A stretch of 19,265 nucleotides of DNA from a bacterium. Lineage in GTDB: Bacteria; Tectomicrobia; Entotheonellia; Entotheonellales; Entotheonellaceae. Under the pieces are notes generated by a model. That model saw only the letters and a program-made list of their open reading frames with translations, was not told the origin of the DNA and searched no databases. Numbering within the stretch: the first letter of the stretch is position 1; each line of letters begins with the position of its first letter. The stretch covers positions 1-19,265 of the forward strand of contig JAPULM010000443.1 of assembly GCA_027294925.1 (NCBI GenBank), in the 5' to 3' direction. Of this stretch, positions 1 to 7,172 are shown piece after piece. A program made the position numbers and the translations under genes.

Positions 1-1
1 C

Positions 2-124
2 GAAAAAACAATTGATGTTCCTCTTCTCGAACGAGCAACGGAGATGATTCATGAGATTGAAGAAGGACAACGAACTATGGGTCCGTACAACCTTTTGGAA
101 TTAATCCGGCTTGTTAAGAACTAA
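2..124 (+). CDS. Ketopantoate reductase-like protein, C-terminal end (partial)
   Basis: The window opens inside a gene. Frame 2 stays open for 40 codons and stops at TAA 122-124. The residues run from EKTIDVPLLERA to NLLELIRLVKN. A short 'xxVPxxxxxxxxIxxIExG' helix-rich tail like this is typical of the C-terminal domain of the ketopantoate reductase (ApbA/PanE-like) family. It resembles the tail of the complete family member at 17455-18498, which has 'GVPAPTHEALTELVRRVERG'. No catalytic residues fall inside the window, so the assignment rests on tail similarity alone. It could be another dehydrogenase with an all-helical C-terminal domain. If correct, the window begins and ends with genes of the same family. 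Confidence 0.5.
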   Translation, partial: EKTIDVPLLERATEMIHEIEEGQRTMGPYNLLELIRLVKN

Positions 125-582
125 CGCCTCACCTGAGCTAAGGGTGCTATCGGCGGATTCCTCGCCGGTTAGAGATTGTCACAAGTCAAAATCTGCACCG
201 AGATGTGAGTCCCCCATTTGGGGTCAATAGCATCGCCCAGCCTCACAAATATCCCTGTGCATTTTACTACGAGATAAATTTCTATCAGGCTTGCCAGGAT
301 AGGCGTGATTACCCGAACGACGACGCGCCATGGGGGCCTATTGTCACATGTTCGTGTTCGGTGGCTAACCACTAGTTCGTTTGTCGCCGACAAAACTAAC
401 GCCAGTCCTAATAACTCTAGGCTCTGCCACGTTGGCCCATGAAAATAGTAACTGTTAAAAAAACTGGGGTCAGAGTAAGATTTCACATGGGTCGGCGTCT
501 TGGCAAGCCCTGGTTTCCGGGCAGCACCTAACCAATAAGGATTGAGGAGACCCGAAGAGGTCGCTTCAATCCTGTGTTCAAG
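125..582. other. Gene-poor stretch before the IS91-type element
   Basis: About 460 bases with no convincing gene. A 105-codon open frame on the minus strand (169-486) shows no recognisable family, has no clear ribosome site and crosses a repeat-like motif, so I do not call it. A weak hairpin (CGGCG / CGCCG, around 151-168) lies shortly after the preceding gene but lacks a T run. The stretch ends with the REP-like motif listed separately and with CAAG at 579-582, a tetranucleotide of the kind used as target by IS91-type elements. Confidence 0.4.
464..483 (+). repeat. REP-like motif CTGGGGTCAGAGT
   Basis: The string CTGGGGTCAGAGTAAGATTT resembles short motifs scattered in many bacterial genomes near REP-associated tyrosine transposases. 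A close relative, CTGGGGACAGAGTTC, begins the perfect hairpin at 10821-10847 in this same window. Only a 14-codon open frame (MGRRLGKPWFPG) follows it at 487. It is therefore at most a repeat copy or a transposase remnant, not a gene. Confidence is limited because genome-wide copy number cannot be seen from one window. Confidence 0.3.
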
Positions 583-842
583 GAAGCCCCGCGTGCCGGT
601 CAGCGTGTCTTATAGGGTATTGCTTCAAGGTCGGGTGTGCGTTGTGCGCCTCAAAGTATAATGAGGTGTGGCCGTGTGGGCGTTATATGGAAAGCCGAGG
701 CGTGTTGTCAAGTCTCTATTGGTCCGTTTTGATGTCGTTATCAGCCGTTCTTTGCTGCCTGCTAGCGTGCCGCGGACGCACGGGTGGCGGTGCGTTTTGC
801 AAAGCAGGTGAAAGCGAGCTCGTCATGTCAAAAGCATTGCTC

Positions 843-1934
843 TCATCCGGTGTCGAGAAACGCCCTGCTAGCTGTCCACAGTCGCATGACGAGTTGCATT
901 TGTGCGCCACAAGTTGGGCATGCGGCGACAAACGGTGTCGGGTCCGCGAGGTGAGTCGGTTTGAAAGCGATGGCGTATTGCTTCACGATCATCAGCCGGA
1001 TGATATCGATTTTGATGGCACAGCTTGCATTCATAAAGCCGAAGTGACGGACTTTCATCAATCCATCGGGTAGAACGTGTTGCAGGAAGCGACGGATAAA
1101 CTCAAGGACATCGAGGTTGGTGGTAGGCTGCCGCCCGCTTCCGGGTTTGCGATACGTGAAGGTGACGGTACGGTCGTTGAGCGAGACAATGCGGCTGTTG
1201 GAGATGGCGACTTTGAAGACATAGGGGGCGAGGTATTTGAAGGATGCGGCCCCAGTTGGGTTAGCCTGACTGTTTACATTCCAGTCGATGTTCCAGACCT
1301 GCGAGTCGATCCGTTCGATAAGCCCGGCATGTTGCATCTCTTGTTTGAAGATGGCGCGGTAGATGGGTGAGAGGGCCTTGACGGGGACAAAGAAGTTGGC
1401 TCTAGAGGGGCGCCACTCGGCACGGTCCTTGGCGAGTCCACCGCCTGGGACGATGTAGTGGATATGGGGATGATACTGAAGTTGTCGGCCCCAGGTATGC
1501 AGGACACCGGTAAAGCCGGGGAGATCGGTAGCGATGAAACGCGCATCTTTGGCGAGCCGTTTGAGGGCAGTCGAAGAGGCCTTGAACATGGCCTGGTAGG
1601 CAATGCGTTGATGGGACCTGATAAACGGTCGCAAGGTTTCAGGGACGGTGAAGGTGATGAGGAAATGCGGTGCGGGAAGCTGTTTTGCAAGTTGGTTGTG
1701 TAGCCACAGCCGGGTTTTATGATGCTGGCACTGGGGACAGTGGCGGTTGCCGCATGCGTGATGAACGCGGTGTTTAGCGCCACAGCTTTGGCACTGATAG
1801 AGGCTGTGGCCGTAATGTCCGCTACGGCAATTACAGATGGCGCTTAAGGCCTTTCGGTGCGCGAGCGGCAGATTGGGAAAGTGTTCGAGGTACTTTGGTG
1901 CATAAGCGTTGAAGATATCGTTAATGGTGGTCAT
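843..1934 (-). CDS. IS91-family transposase (Y2, HUH endonuclease)
   Basis: A 363-residue rolling-circle transposase that nicks single strands at the element's ends and becomes covalently joined to DNA through tyrosine. The N-terminus carries a zinc-finger-like cluster, with CxC at 34-36, CQSC at 48-51 and CGNRHCPQC at 61-69. The metal-binding HUH core is HPHIHYI (H155, H157, H159), inside the conserved 'HTWGRQLQYHPHIHYIVPGG'. Two nucleophile candidates, Y234 and Y238, sit in KYLAPYVFK, the YxxxY signature of this family. EFIRRFLQHVLP near residue 280 is also typical. Its start overlaps the stop of the upstream recombinase by 4 bp (ATGA), which indicates translational coupling. Length is normal for the family and I see no disrupted frame. 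Confidence 0.93.
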   Translation of the reverse strand: MTTINDIFNAYAPKYLEHFPNLPLAHRKALSAICNCRSGHYGHSLYQCQSCGAKHRVHHACGNRHCPQCQHHKTRLWLHNQLAKQLPAPHFLITFTVPETLRPFIRSHQRIAYQAMFKASSTALKRLAKDARFIATDLPGFTGVLHTWGRQLQYHPHIHYIVPGGGLAKDRAEWRPSRANFFVPVKALSPIYRAIFKQEMQHAGLIERIDSQVWNIDWNVNSQANPTGAASFKYLAPYVFKVAISNSRIVSLNDRTVTFTYRKPGSGRQPTTNLDVLEFIRRFLQHVLPDGLMKVRHFGFMNASCAIKIDIIRLMIVKQYAIAFKPTHLADPTPFVAACPTCGAQMQLVMRLWTASRAFLDTG

Positions 1935-2806
1935 GAGGCGAGCCCTTGCATGAGCGCGTTGATGCGCCCATAGGCATCTTCATGACCTTTCTGAGTCAGA
2001 TGCAGGTAGACCATAGTGGTTTCGAGTCGTATGTGTCCGAGGTAGCGCTGGATAAGACGGAGGTTGACGCCAGCTTCGAGCAGATGGGTGGCATAAGAAT
2101 GTCTGAGGGTATGGATGGCGACGCCGAGTTTGGTGATAGCGGCCCGCTTTTTGGCTTTGCGAAAGGCGCCCTGGACGCTGGCCCGGCTCATGGGATAAGT
2201 GGCGGTGGGGGCTTGCTTTTGATCCCGCCCGGTGGCGGGAAAGAGCCAGGTCTTGTTACGATGGGTTTTCCAGTAGAGACGTAACAGAGTCAGGGTGTCT
2301 TCGGGCAAGGGGAGGTAGCGGTCCTTGGCGCCCTTGCCTCTATGGACATGGACCTGTAGGCGCTGGCCGTCGATGTCGGCGACCTGAAGGTAGAGGGCTT
2401 CATGCAGTCTGAGTCCCAGGCTATAGACGGTGGAGAAGTAGACCTGATTGTGCAGGGGTGTGGCAGCTTTGAGGAGTTGCCTGACTTCTTGGATACTGAG
2501 GACAGCGGGAAGTCGGTGTTCGGTTTGCGCGCGAATCAAGGACAGGGTGTGCCAATCGCGCTTAAGAACGTGCTGGTAGAAAAACCGAATGGCGCTGTAG
2601 CAGATACGCATGGAGTTGGGAGCGAGTCGATCGTCATTTTTGCGGTGCAGGAAGTAGGTCTGAAGTTCCTGTTCGGAGATCAAACCAGGCGATTTGTCAT
2701 AGAACTGAGCCAGTAGGCGTACTTCACGGACATAGGCTTCCTGAGTCCGTTCGCCTTTGCCACTGAGTTGAAGCGCGGCCATCATTTGTTGGCGCAGTGG
2801 GGTCAT
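1931..2806 (-). CDS. Tyrosine recombinase/integrase of the IS91-type element
   Basis: A 291-residue XerC/XerD-like site-specific recombinase. The N-terminal half looks like a SAM-like DNA-binding domain (about residues 5-85). The C-terminal catalytic domain keeps all active-site positions: R133 in GLRLHEAL, a Lys in GKGAKDRY (158-161), H232 and R235 in HTLRHSYATH, H258 in LGHIRLETT, and nucleophile Y267 in MVYLHL. An AAGGGAGA ribosome site lies a few bases before the ATG. It overlaps the transposase gene by 4 bp. Some IS91-type elements are known to carry such an integrase-like ORF upstream of the transposase. Its role there is unclear, perhaps resolution of transposition products. The pairing supports one transposable unit rather than a stand-alone phage integrase. 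Confidence 0.93.
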   Translation of the reverse strand: MTPLRQQMMAALQLSGKGERTQEAYVREVRLLAQFYDKSPGLISEQELQTYFLHRKNDDRLAPNSMRICYSAIRFFYQHVLKRDWHTLSLIRAQTEHRLPAVLSIQEVRQLLKAATPLHNQVYFSTVYSLGLRLHEALYLQVADIDGQRLQVHVHRGKGAKDRYLPLPEDTLTLLRLYWKTHRNKTWLFPATGRDQKQAPTATYPMSRASVQGAFRKAKKRAAITKLGVAIHTLRHSYATHLLEAGVNLRLIQRYLGHIRLETTMVYLHLTQKGHEDAYGRINALMQGLAS

Positions 2807-2908
2807 GAGATGTCTCCCTTCTTGAGTTGACGGGTTGTCTGTTTGAGAAGAAAGACATCGTAGAGGGAATGGGGTGTCGAAGGAAAACGTCAGGAGGTTG
2901 GAATTACT

Positions 2909-2922
2909 GCCGCGTCAGCGGC
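2909..2922. repeat. Perfect hairpin GCCGC-GTCA-GCGGC at candidate ter end
   Basis: A 5-bp perfect stem with a 4-base loop lies about 100 bases upstream of the recombinase start, followed by CTTGAAC (2926-2932). Hairpins near the termini are expected for IS91-type elements, so it may mark the terminus distal to the transposase. No T run follows, so it is not a good terminator. Confidence 0.35.
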
Positions 2923-2948
2923 TTACTTGAACATGCTGCTGGAGCAGA

Positions 2949-3001
2949 CGGGTGACAGCATACGCTTTTTGGCTAATCGGGAGTCGGCCACCTGTCACCC
3001 G
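2949..3001. repeat. Inverted repeat CGGGTGACAG / CTGTCACCCG
   Basis: A perfect 10-bp inverted repeat with a 33-base spacer (arms 2949-2958 and 2992-3001). It lies about 60 bases before the start of the transposase-orfA remnant at 3062. GTGACA/TGTCAC-rich repeats are common at the termini of several IS families, so this is probably the terminal region of the decayed IS whose coding remnant follows. Confidence 0.45.
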
Positions 3002-3061
3002 CCGCTCAGCAGGGGCGTTGGGCGGCTCATTCCTGGCGAGGAAACTTGTAGAGGTTTGATT

Positions 3062-3166
3062 GTGGCTCAAGATATATCTGACGATGTAAAACAGTGGACG
3101 GCAGAACGGCGTCGGGAGCTCGTGCTTCAGTTGCTCCGCGGCGAGACAACAGTAGCAGAGGCAGCA
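3062..3166 (+). pseudogene. Truncated IS transposase orfA (helix-turn-helix) remnant
   Basis: From a GTG at 3062, preceded by an AGAGG-type ribosome site, the frame reads VAQDISDDVKQW, then TAERRRELVLQLLRGETTVAEAA. This matches the N-terminal helix-turn-helix segment of IS3-like orfA proteins (pattern 'W(S/T)AxRKxxLVLxxLxGExSVAEAARxHGL'). Similarity stops abruptly after 'VAEAA'. The frame then runs through low-complexity Pro- and Ser-rich residues and a run of eight C (3179-3186) to a stop at 3257-3259. The rest of the transposase is missing. This is the 5' stub of an older insertion, next to the intact IS91-type element. Confidence 0.65.
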
Positions 3167-3259
3167 CAAGAGAACGCGCCCCCCCCAGCTTTCCCCGGCG
3201 GGTCGTCCCGAGTCCCCCGCAGCGGGAAACCCTTGAGAGGCAACCTTAGCCTAACCTGA

Positions 3260-3620
3260 TCGGCATGTCCGTGCTGCGCGTTGCCTTGCTACGCCAAGCT
3301 GCGAGCAGCTTGGCGTAGCAGCCACTAGGTGCAGGGGACGCTGCTAGCGCCGTGAGCAAAGCGTGGCTGCCGGTGAGCGACGCTGGCATGCCCCCAGGGT
3401 GTTTGCCGGGATTGTGCTCGGGAGGGGCGACCGCTAAAATACCGTTTGTTTTTCTTATCCCCGAAAGGTAAGAAGGTCACTGACGCAGTGATGAAGACAT
3501 TGAATATAACCCGTTATGAGCCCTGCCCTCAGTGGAACTATACGATTCATCCTCGTGTTGGTAATACGTCTAGTCCATAAGTGACAGCATCAAAACGGGA
3601 AATAATATTTTTACACCCAT
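3260..3620. other. Gene-free stretch rich in secondary structure
   Basis: No coding frame here is convincing. The stretch contains the long perfect hairpin at 3287-3320, a small palindrome TCACTGACGCAGTGA (3477-3491) and an imperfect stem around TTCTTATCC / GGTAAGAA (3452-3475). It lies between IS debris and the convergent 3' end of the dehydrogenase gene at 3621. It looks like degenerate mobile-element or repeat DNA. Confidence 0.4.
3287..3320. repeat. Perfect 16-bp inverted repeat, 2-base spacer
   Basis: Arms TGCTACGCCAAGCTGC (3287-3302) and its exact complement (3305-3320) are separated by only GA. The stem is long, GC-rich and perfect, with no T run after it on either strand. A cruciform-capable repeat, a REP-type element or a recombination site is more likely than a simple terminator. 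It lies in gene-free DNA downstream of the dehydrogenase operon. Confidence 0.7.
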
Positions 3621-4577
3621 TTAGGCATTGGCTTCGGGATGCGTCGTGATAAATTTCCCTGCTTTGACCGGATCGACGTGCGGCGCTCGCACTTCAACCC
3701 TGGCTGCCTCTTCTTGCAGACGGAAGGTGACGCTACTGTCTTGGTCGCCCCAACCACGATTCAATGATTCAATTGCAATTTGCTCCGCTAAGTTGGCGAT
3801 GGGCATCGGCACATTGAATTCCCGACCGAGTTCTGTTGCCAATGATATGTCTTTGCGTGCAAGCGCCAGGGCAAAGCTGGGGTTGTCAAATTGGCCACGG
3901 AACACCGTACGCGCGATACCCTCGTGTAAGGTCCGCATCCGACCGAGTGAGCCGCGCCGTATGCATTCCCAGACGGTTTCGGCATCGACCCCGGCTTTTA
4001 CGCCAAGCGTCAAGCCCTCGGCGATCGCCTGCCGTACGCCGTGCCCGATCATGTTGTGCACCAACTTGCATACACTGCCGGCGCCAATACTACCGGCGTA
4101 AAAAACTTTATCGCCAAATGCATCCAGAATGGGCTTGAGACGTTCAAATATTTCCTGCTCGCCTCCTACCATGACGGCCAGGTTACGAGAGGCGGCGCCA
4201 CTTTTACCGCCACTCACTGGGGCATCCAGCACATGGGCGCCTTTGGCGCGGAATTTCGGCTCGAGCTGTCGGATGAGGGTGGGGCGGCTGGTTGACAGAT
4301 CAACATAAATACCGCCTGGCTTAATGCCTTCCAGGATGCCCTGGGTTCCCAGCGCAACAGCTTCGACTTCCGCCGGGCCCGGTAGTGAGGTGAAGGTGAC
4401 GTCGCACTGACTGGCGACATCGGCCGGTGAGTTACCCATACGTGCGCCGCGCTCGACAAACGGTTTGGTGAGCGCCTCGCGAAGATCACAGACAATCATC
4501 GGATAGTCGGCCTTCTGAATATTGCCGGCCATACCCCCGCCCATGTTGCCCAAACCGATGAATCCCACTGTTTCCAC
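3621..4577 (-). CDS. 3-hydroxyisobutyrate dehydrogenase/GarR-family NAD(P)-dependent oxidoreductase
   Basis: A beta-hydroxyacid dehydrogenase of about 318 residues, which would oxidise a 3-hydroxy acid or reduce a semialdehyde with NAD(P). I chose GTG at 4577 because AAAAGGAGCG stands 6-7 bases before it and the protein then starts exactly at the Rossmann strand. Visible motifs: GFIGLGNMGGGMAGN (5-19, dinucleotide binding), VDLSTSRPT (92-100, substrate loop), DAPVSGGKSGA (118-128), and catalytic K171 in GSVCKLVHNMI, with the following Asn four residues later. All hallmarks are intact. A longer reading (to 4703) would overlap the upstream gene and add a nonsense leader. It follows a second, divergent member of the family after a 38-bp gap, presumably in one transcript. 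The substrate cannot be inferred. Confidence 0.88.
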   Translation of the reverse strand: METVGFIGLGNMGGGMAGNIQKADYPMIVCDLREALTKPFVERGARMGNSPADVASQCDVTFTSLPGPAEVEAVALGTQGILEGIKPGGIYVDLSTSRPTLIRQLEPKFRAKGAHVLDAPVSGGKSGAASRNLAVMVGGEQEIFERLKPILDAFGDKVFYAGSIGAGSVCKLVHNMIGHGVRQAIAEGLTLGVKAGVDAETVWECIRRGSLGRMRTLHEGIARTVFRGQFDNPSFALALARKDISLATELGREFNVPMPIANLAEQIAIESLNRGWGDQDSSVTFRLQEEAARVEVRAPHVDPVKAGKFITTHPEANA

Positions 4578-4615
4578 GTTCGCTCCTTTTATAGGCTGAT
4601 AACCATTTGAATGGT

Positions 4616-5716
4616 CTACGCCGCAAAATCTTCTACCGTTACGTCCAAGAGGACGGTTTGTTGAACGGCTGATGGTAACGACGCGATACCTTTGGCCAGA
4701 CAATCGTTGACATCTGAGGCATAGGCGCCGTTGTCGCTCATGAAGGTATCCAGGTCGCGTGCCGCACTGGCTAGCATCTCGCGTGCAATGGCATGGGTGG
4801 CGATAGACTGCCCCGGATATTGCTGCAAGAGATACGAAAAGGCCAGCGTGATATTAATCATCGGTTGAATCGATAACCGTGGCAGGCCTTTTTCCTGTGC
4901 AAGCTTGGCGGCATAGATGGCATCGACCACGGCATGCTTGATGTTGAAGCCCGTGCCCCAGTCATCATCTTTTACGCCTTTACTCAACGCCACATCCCAC
5001 TGCCGTGTACCGCCGGCGCCACCGTTAAGAAAATCAAAATAGTCGCCCTGCTGTGCACCGCCCATCGTACCCTCGGCAAAACATTCCGCGTACAGCGCCG
5101 CGCCGGTACAAATGCCGCTGCAGCCGTTGAACACCAGATGTTGGCCAATGAGTTTGGTCTCGGCGCCAGCGGCGGCTGATGCACCATAATATTTGGGGCG
5201 TCCCAAGACATTGATGGTGGGTTGCAGGCGATTGTATAGCGTCTGTTCCCCGCTGGCCAGGATTAGCATACCGTTGGGGTCCCCACCGCCGAGCTGTGCG
5301 CCCAGCGGACCGCCGGTAAGCGGAAAATTGACGTAGCCTACACCCTGCTGGGTGCAATAAGCGTGGGCGGCAATTGCGAAACCGGCGCTGACGGTTGACA
5401 TGTGCATCATAAAGGGTTGGCCACTACTACGCTGGCGCAGTAAACGTGCGAGCTCGGCAATAATGCGGACGTCGTCACCATTTTTGCCGCAGCAAACCAC
5501 CACGCCATCTAGTTGTCCATCGCCAATGACGGCGTCAAAGGTGCTCACCAGCTCCGCACCGTGTTGTCGCCAAGTGTTGCGAAAGGTATCTTTCTGTTCC
5601 CCCGGCGTACCGCGGTCATGCACGCGTAGCACGTTGGCCGGGCCATCAGGTTTAAGGTGCATACCGGCCGGACCAGCCATAAGTCCCAGACCACCCACAT
5701 AGGCGAGTTGTAACAT
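4616..5716 (-). CDS. Divergent 6-phosphogluconate/3-hydroxyisobutyrate dehydrogenase-family protein
   Basis: A 366-residue protein with the layout of the beta-hydroxyacid dehydrogenases but altered motifs. The start ATG follows AGAGGAATCCTAC. The N-terminus is YVGGLGLMAGPAGMH, where the usual GxGxMG has become GGLGLMA. HMSTVSA (105-111) replaces the DLSTVSP loop. FPLTGGPLGAQ (131-141) replaces APVSGG. K188 in AGAETKLIGQ aligns with the catalytic Lys, but the Asn four residues later is Gln. The protein is 50-70 residues longer than typical family members, partly from a 'KPDGPANVLRVHDRGTPGE' insert. First gene of a likely two-gene operon with 3621-4577. It may be a second enzyme of the same pathway or a heteromeric partner. 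Function beyond the fold is unknown. Confidence 0.72.
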   Translation of the reverse strand: MLQLAYVGGLGLMAGPAGMHLKPDGPANVLRVHDRGTPGEQKDTFRNTWRQHGAELVSTFDAVIGDGQLDGVVVCCGKNGDDVRIIAELARLLRQRSSGQPFMMHMSTVSAGFAIAAHAYCTQQGVGYVNFPLTGGPLGAQLGGGDPNGMLILASGEQTLYNRLQPTINVLGRPKYYGASAAAGAETKLIGQHLVFNGCSGICTGAALYAECFAEGTMGGAQQGDYFDFLNGGAGGTRQWDVALSKGVKDDDWGTGFNIKHAVVDAIYAAKLAQEKGLPRLSIQPMINITLAFSYLLQQYPGQSIATHAIAREMLASAARDLDTFMSDNGAYASDVNDCLAKGIASLPSAVQQTVLLDVTVEDFAA

Positions 5717-6093
5717 GTAGGATTCCTCTGTTTATTGTCGGGTTGAGATGTCAGGCGCACAGTGTGCTGCGTATCCTACCACAAACAAGGTAGATGGGCA
5801 CAATGGATTGGCAAGAAAATATGGGCGAAACGATCCACCTTCAGACGCCGGTGCCTGACAGTCGGTGCGGATCACCTCGTATGGTCAACAAAAGGCTGCT
5901 TACTTCGGCAAACGACTGCTTTTGTTTTGTTCAAGAAAAATGCTTGCCAGCGTAAATTGCTCTGTGTACAGATAGCCCTCACACCTTGTCGTGCCCTCTG
6001 GATTTCATCTTCTTTCCGTGTTAATATCTTTTCTGTGTTAATAGTTATTAGTATTTAATCTGAATTGTGCATGATGAACAAAAGGAGCCCGAT
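5717..6093. other. Divergent intergenic region with direct repeats
   Basis: A 377-base spacer between divergently transcribed genes (dehydrogenase to the left, DyP peroxidase to the right), so it should hold both promoters. A 9-base direct repeat, GTGTTAATA, occurs at 6018-6026 and 6035-6043. Copies start 17 bases apart in an AT-rich block just before the peroxidase, as expected of an activator or repressor site. A 98-codon frame in this interval (5762-6058) has no family resemblance and is not called. No promoter can be placed with certainty. Confidence 0.4.
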
Positions 6094-7017
6094 ATGGCAA
6101 CGCCGCAACCTACTATTCTTGACCGCGACATAGGTGTGCATCAGTGGTATGTTCACTTAAGTCGTGTTGATGGGGCCGATCTTGGGCACATCAAGGGTGT
6201 TCTGCGCCAATATCTGAAAGACTGTAAAGATCAGGGGATTAAGACGGTTCTCGCCTTCGGCCCATCTCTGCTGTCCGACTTGACCGACGACATCCCGAAT
6301 GATTTTCAACCATTTGAGACGATTCATTCGATCGACGGAAGTGGCCGGGAGGCGAAGGGGACGCAGGAAGAACTGCTGTTTTGGCTGCACAGCCCCGACA
6401 AAGGGGCCGTCTGGAGAACACAATGGAATGCCCGCCAAGCCCTTGCGGGTCATATGAGCGTCGCCCGTGAAACGATGACGTTCATTTACGGTGCTTCGCT
6501 CGATATGACAGGCTTCATTGACGGCACGGGTAATCCTGACCCCGCTGATCGGGATGCCGAAGTCGCCATCATCCCCGCTGGTCAGCCCGGTGCCGGTGGC
6601 AGTCATATCAACGCACAGCGCTGGGTCCACGATCTCGAAGCTTGGGAAAAACTTCCTCTTAACGAGCAAGAAGGCGTTTTCGGTCGCACCAAGTCGGACT
6701 CCACCCGTCTTGACGTGCAGCCTCCGACCTCCCACCTGTCACATGTCGAGCTGCGGCAAGGTGAAACAGCTGATGCCACGAAACCAAAACGCGATGAGAT
6801 TACACGGCGCTCAACGCCGTACGCCTTCCATGATGGCACCGTTGGTCTGTATTTTCTCGCCTTCTGCAAAAACCAGGCGCCGTTGCGCGAGCGGCTACGG
6901 GCCATGTATGGCTGCGACGGTCAGGTTCGCGACCGCCTCACCGACTATAGCAACCCGGCTTCCGGCTCCTTTTACTTTGCACCGTCGGTTGGGACACTCG
7001 ATTCGATGCTGGCGTAG
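6094..7017 (+). CDS. DyP-type haem peroxidase (YfeX-like)
   Basis: A 307-residue dye-decolourising peroxidase, a haem enzyme that oxidises phenolic or dye substrates with H2O2. The start ATG 6094 is chosen for AGGAG at 6083-6087. The family fingerprint GFIDGTGNP (140-148) supplies the distal Asp D143. H214 in TSHLSHVEL is the likely proximal haem ligand, by comparison with SHxxRVDL in YfeX. R239 in EITRRSTPY corresponds to the distal Arg, followed by the conserved GLYFLAFCKN and a GSFYFAPS C-terminal block. Length matches the cytosolic bacterial type (about 300 residues). I see no Tat or Sec signal, so it should act in the cytoplasm unless packaged in an encapsulin. It is probably monocistronic, with a strong terminator right after it. 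Confidence 0.93.
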   Translation: MATPQPTILDRDIGVHQWYVHLSRVDGADLGHIKGVLRQYLKDCKDQGIKTVLAFGPSLLSDLTDDIPNDFQPFETIHSIDGSGREAKGTQEELLFWLHSPDKGAVWRTQWNARQALAGHMSVARETMTFIYGASLDMTGFIDGTGNPDPADRDAEVAIIPAGQPGAGGSHINAQRWVHDLEAWEKLPLNEQEGVFGRTKSDSTRLDVQPPTSHLSHVELRQGETADATKPKRDEITRRSTPYAFHDGTVGLYFLAFCKNQAPLRERLRAMYGCDGQVRDRLTDYSNPASGSFYFAPSVGTLDSMLA

Positions 7018-7036
7018 TGGTTAGAGATTAAGACGT

Positions 7037-7073
7037 TGATGCGAGGCGGCGGGCCTGCCTCGCATCATTTTTT
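7037..7073 (+). terminator. Rho-independent terminator after the DyP peroxidase gene
   Basis: Stem TGATGCGAGGC / GCCTCGCATCA (7037-7047 with 7057-7067) is perfect over 11 bp with a 9-base GC-rich loop. Six T follow directly (7068-7073). It starts 20 bases after the peroxidase stop codon. Confidence 0.9.
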
Positions 7074-7172
7074 CCGACTCACCGCTTGCTGGATATCACG
7101 TTGTCCAGCTCTTGTCGTACGTTCACTTTGGTTTCAGCCTCGTACAACCGGGCAGAAGTTGCTGATCGCTTC

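Larger units (their letters stand above)
583..2925 (-). mobile_element. IS91-type insertion sequence with recombinase + HUH transposase
   Basis: The element consists of two overlapping minus-strand genes, a tyrosine recombinase followed by a Y2 (HUH) transposase, with noncoding ends of roughly 260 and 120 bases. IS91-family elements move by rolling circle. They make no target duplication and insert next to CAAG/GAAC-type tetranucleotides beside the end that lies downstream of the transposase. CAAG occurs at 579-582 on that side (a second at 626-629), which suggests an end near 583 or 630. On the other side a GCCGC/GCGGC hairpin (2909-2922) is a candidate terminus. TGTTCAAG at 575-582 and its complement CTTGAACA at 2926-2933 bracket the element. 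Both genes appear intact, so the element may be active. The boundaries are inferred, not proven. Confidence 0.6.

Noticed and set aside
169..486. 105-codon minus-strand ORF before the IS element
   Set aside because: No family resemblance or ribosome site, and it spans a repeat-like motif. It is probably chance.
642..2716. Several plus-strand ORFs (642-1073, 1077-1370, 1458-1703, 1946-2284, 2402-2716) across the IS element
   Set aside because: They lie antisense to the well-supported recombinase and transposase and show no domain of their own. They are shadows, except that 642-842 lies in the noncoding IS end.
3249..3320. Integron attC site (GCCTAAC at 3249 followed by the long hairpin)
   Set aside because: GCCTAAC fits RYYYAAC, but I found no matching GTTRRRY partner at the other side and no cassette or intI gene.
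5762..6058. 98-codon plus-strand ORF between the dehydrogenase and the DyP genes
   Set aside because: Unusual Cys- and Trp-rich composition, no ribosome site, and it occupies a region that must contain two promoters.
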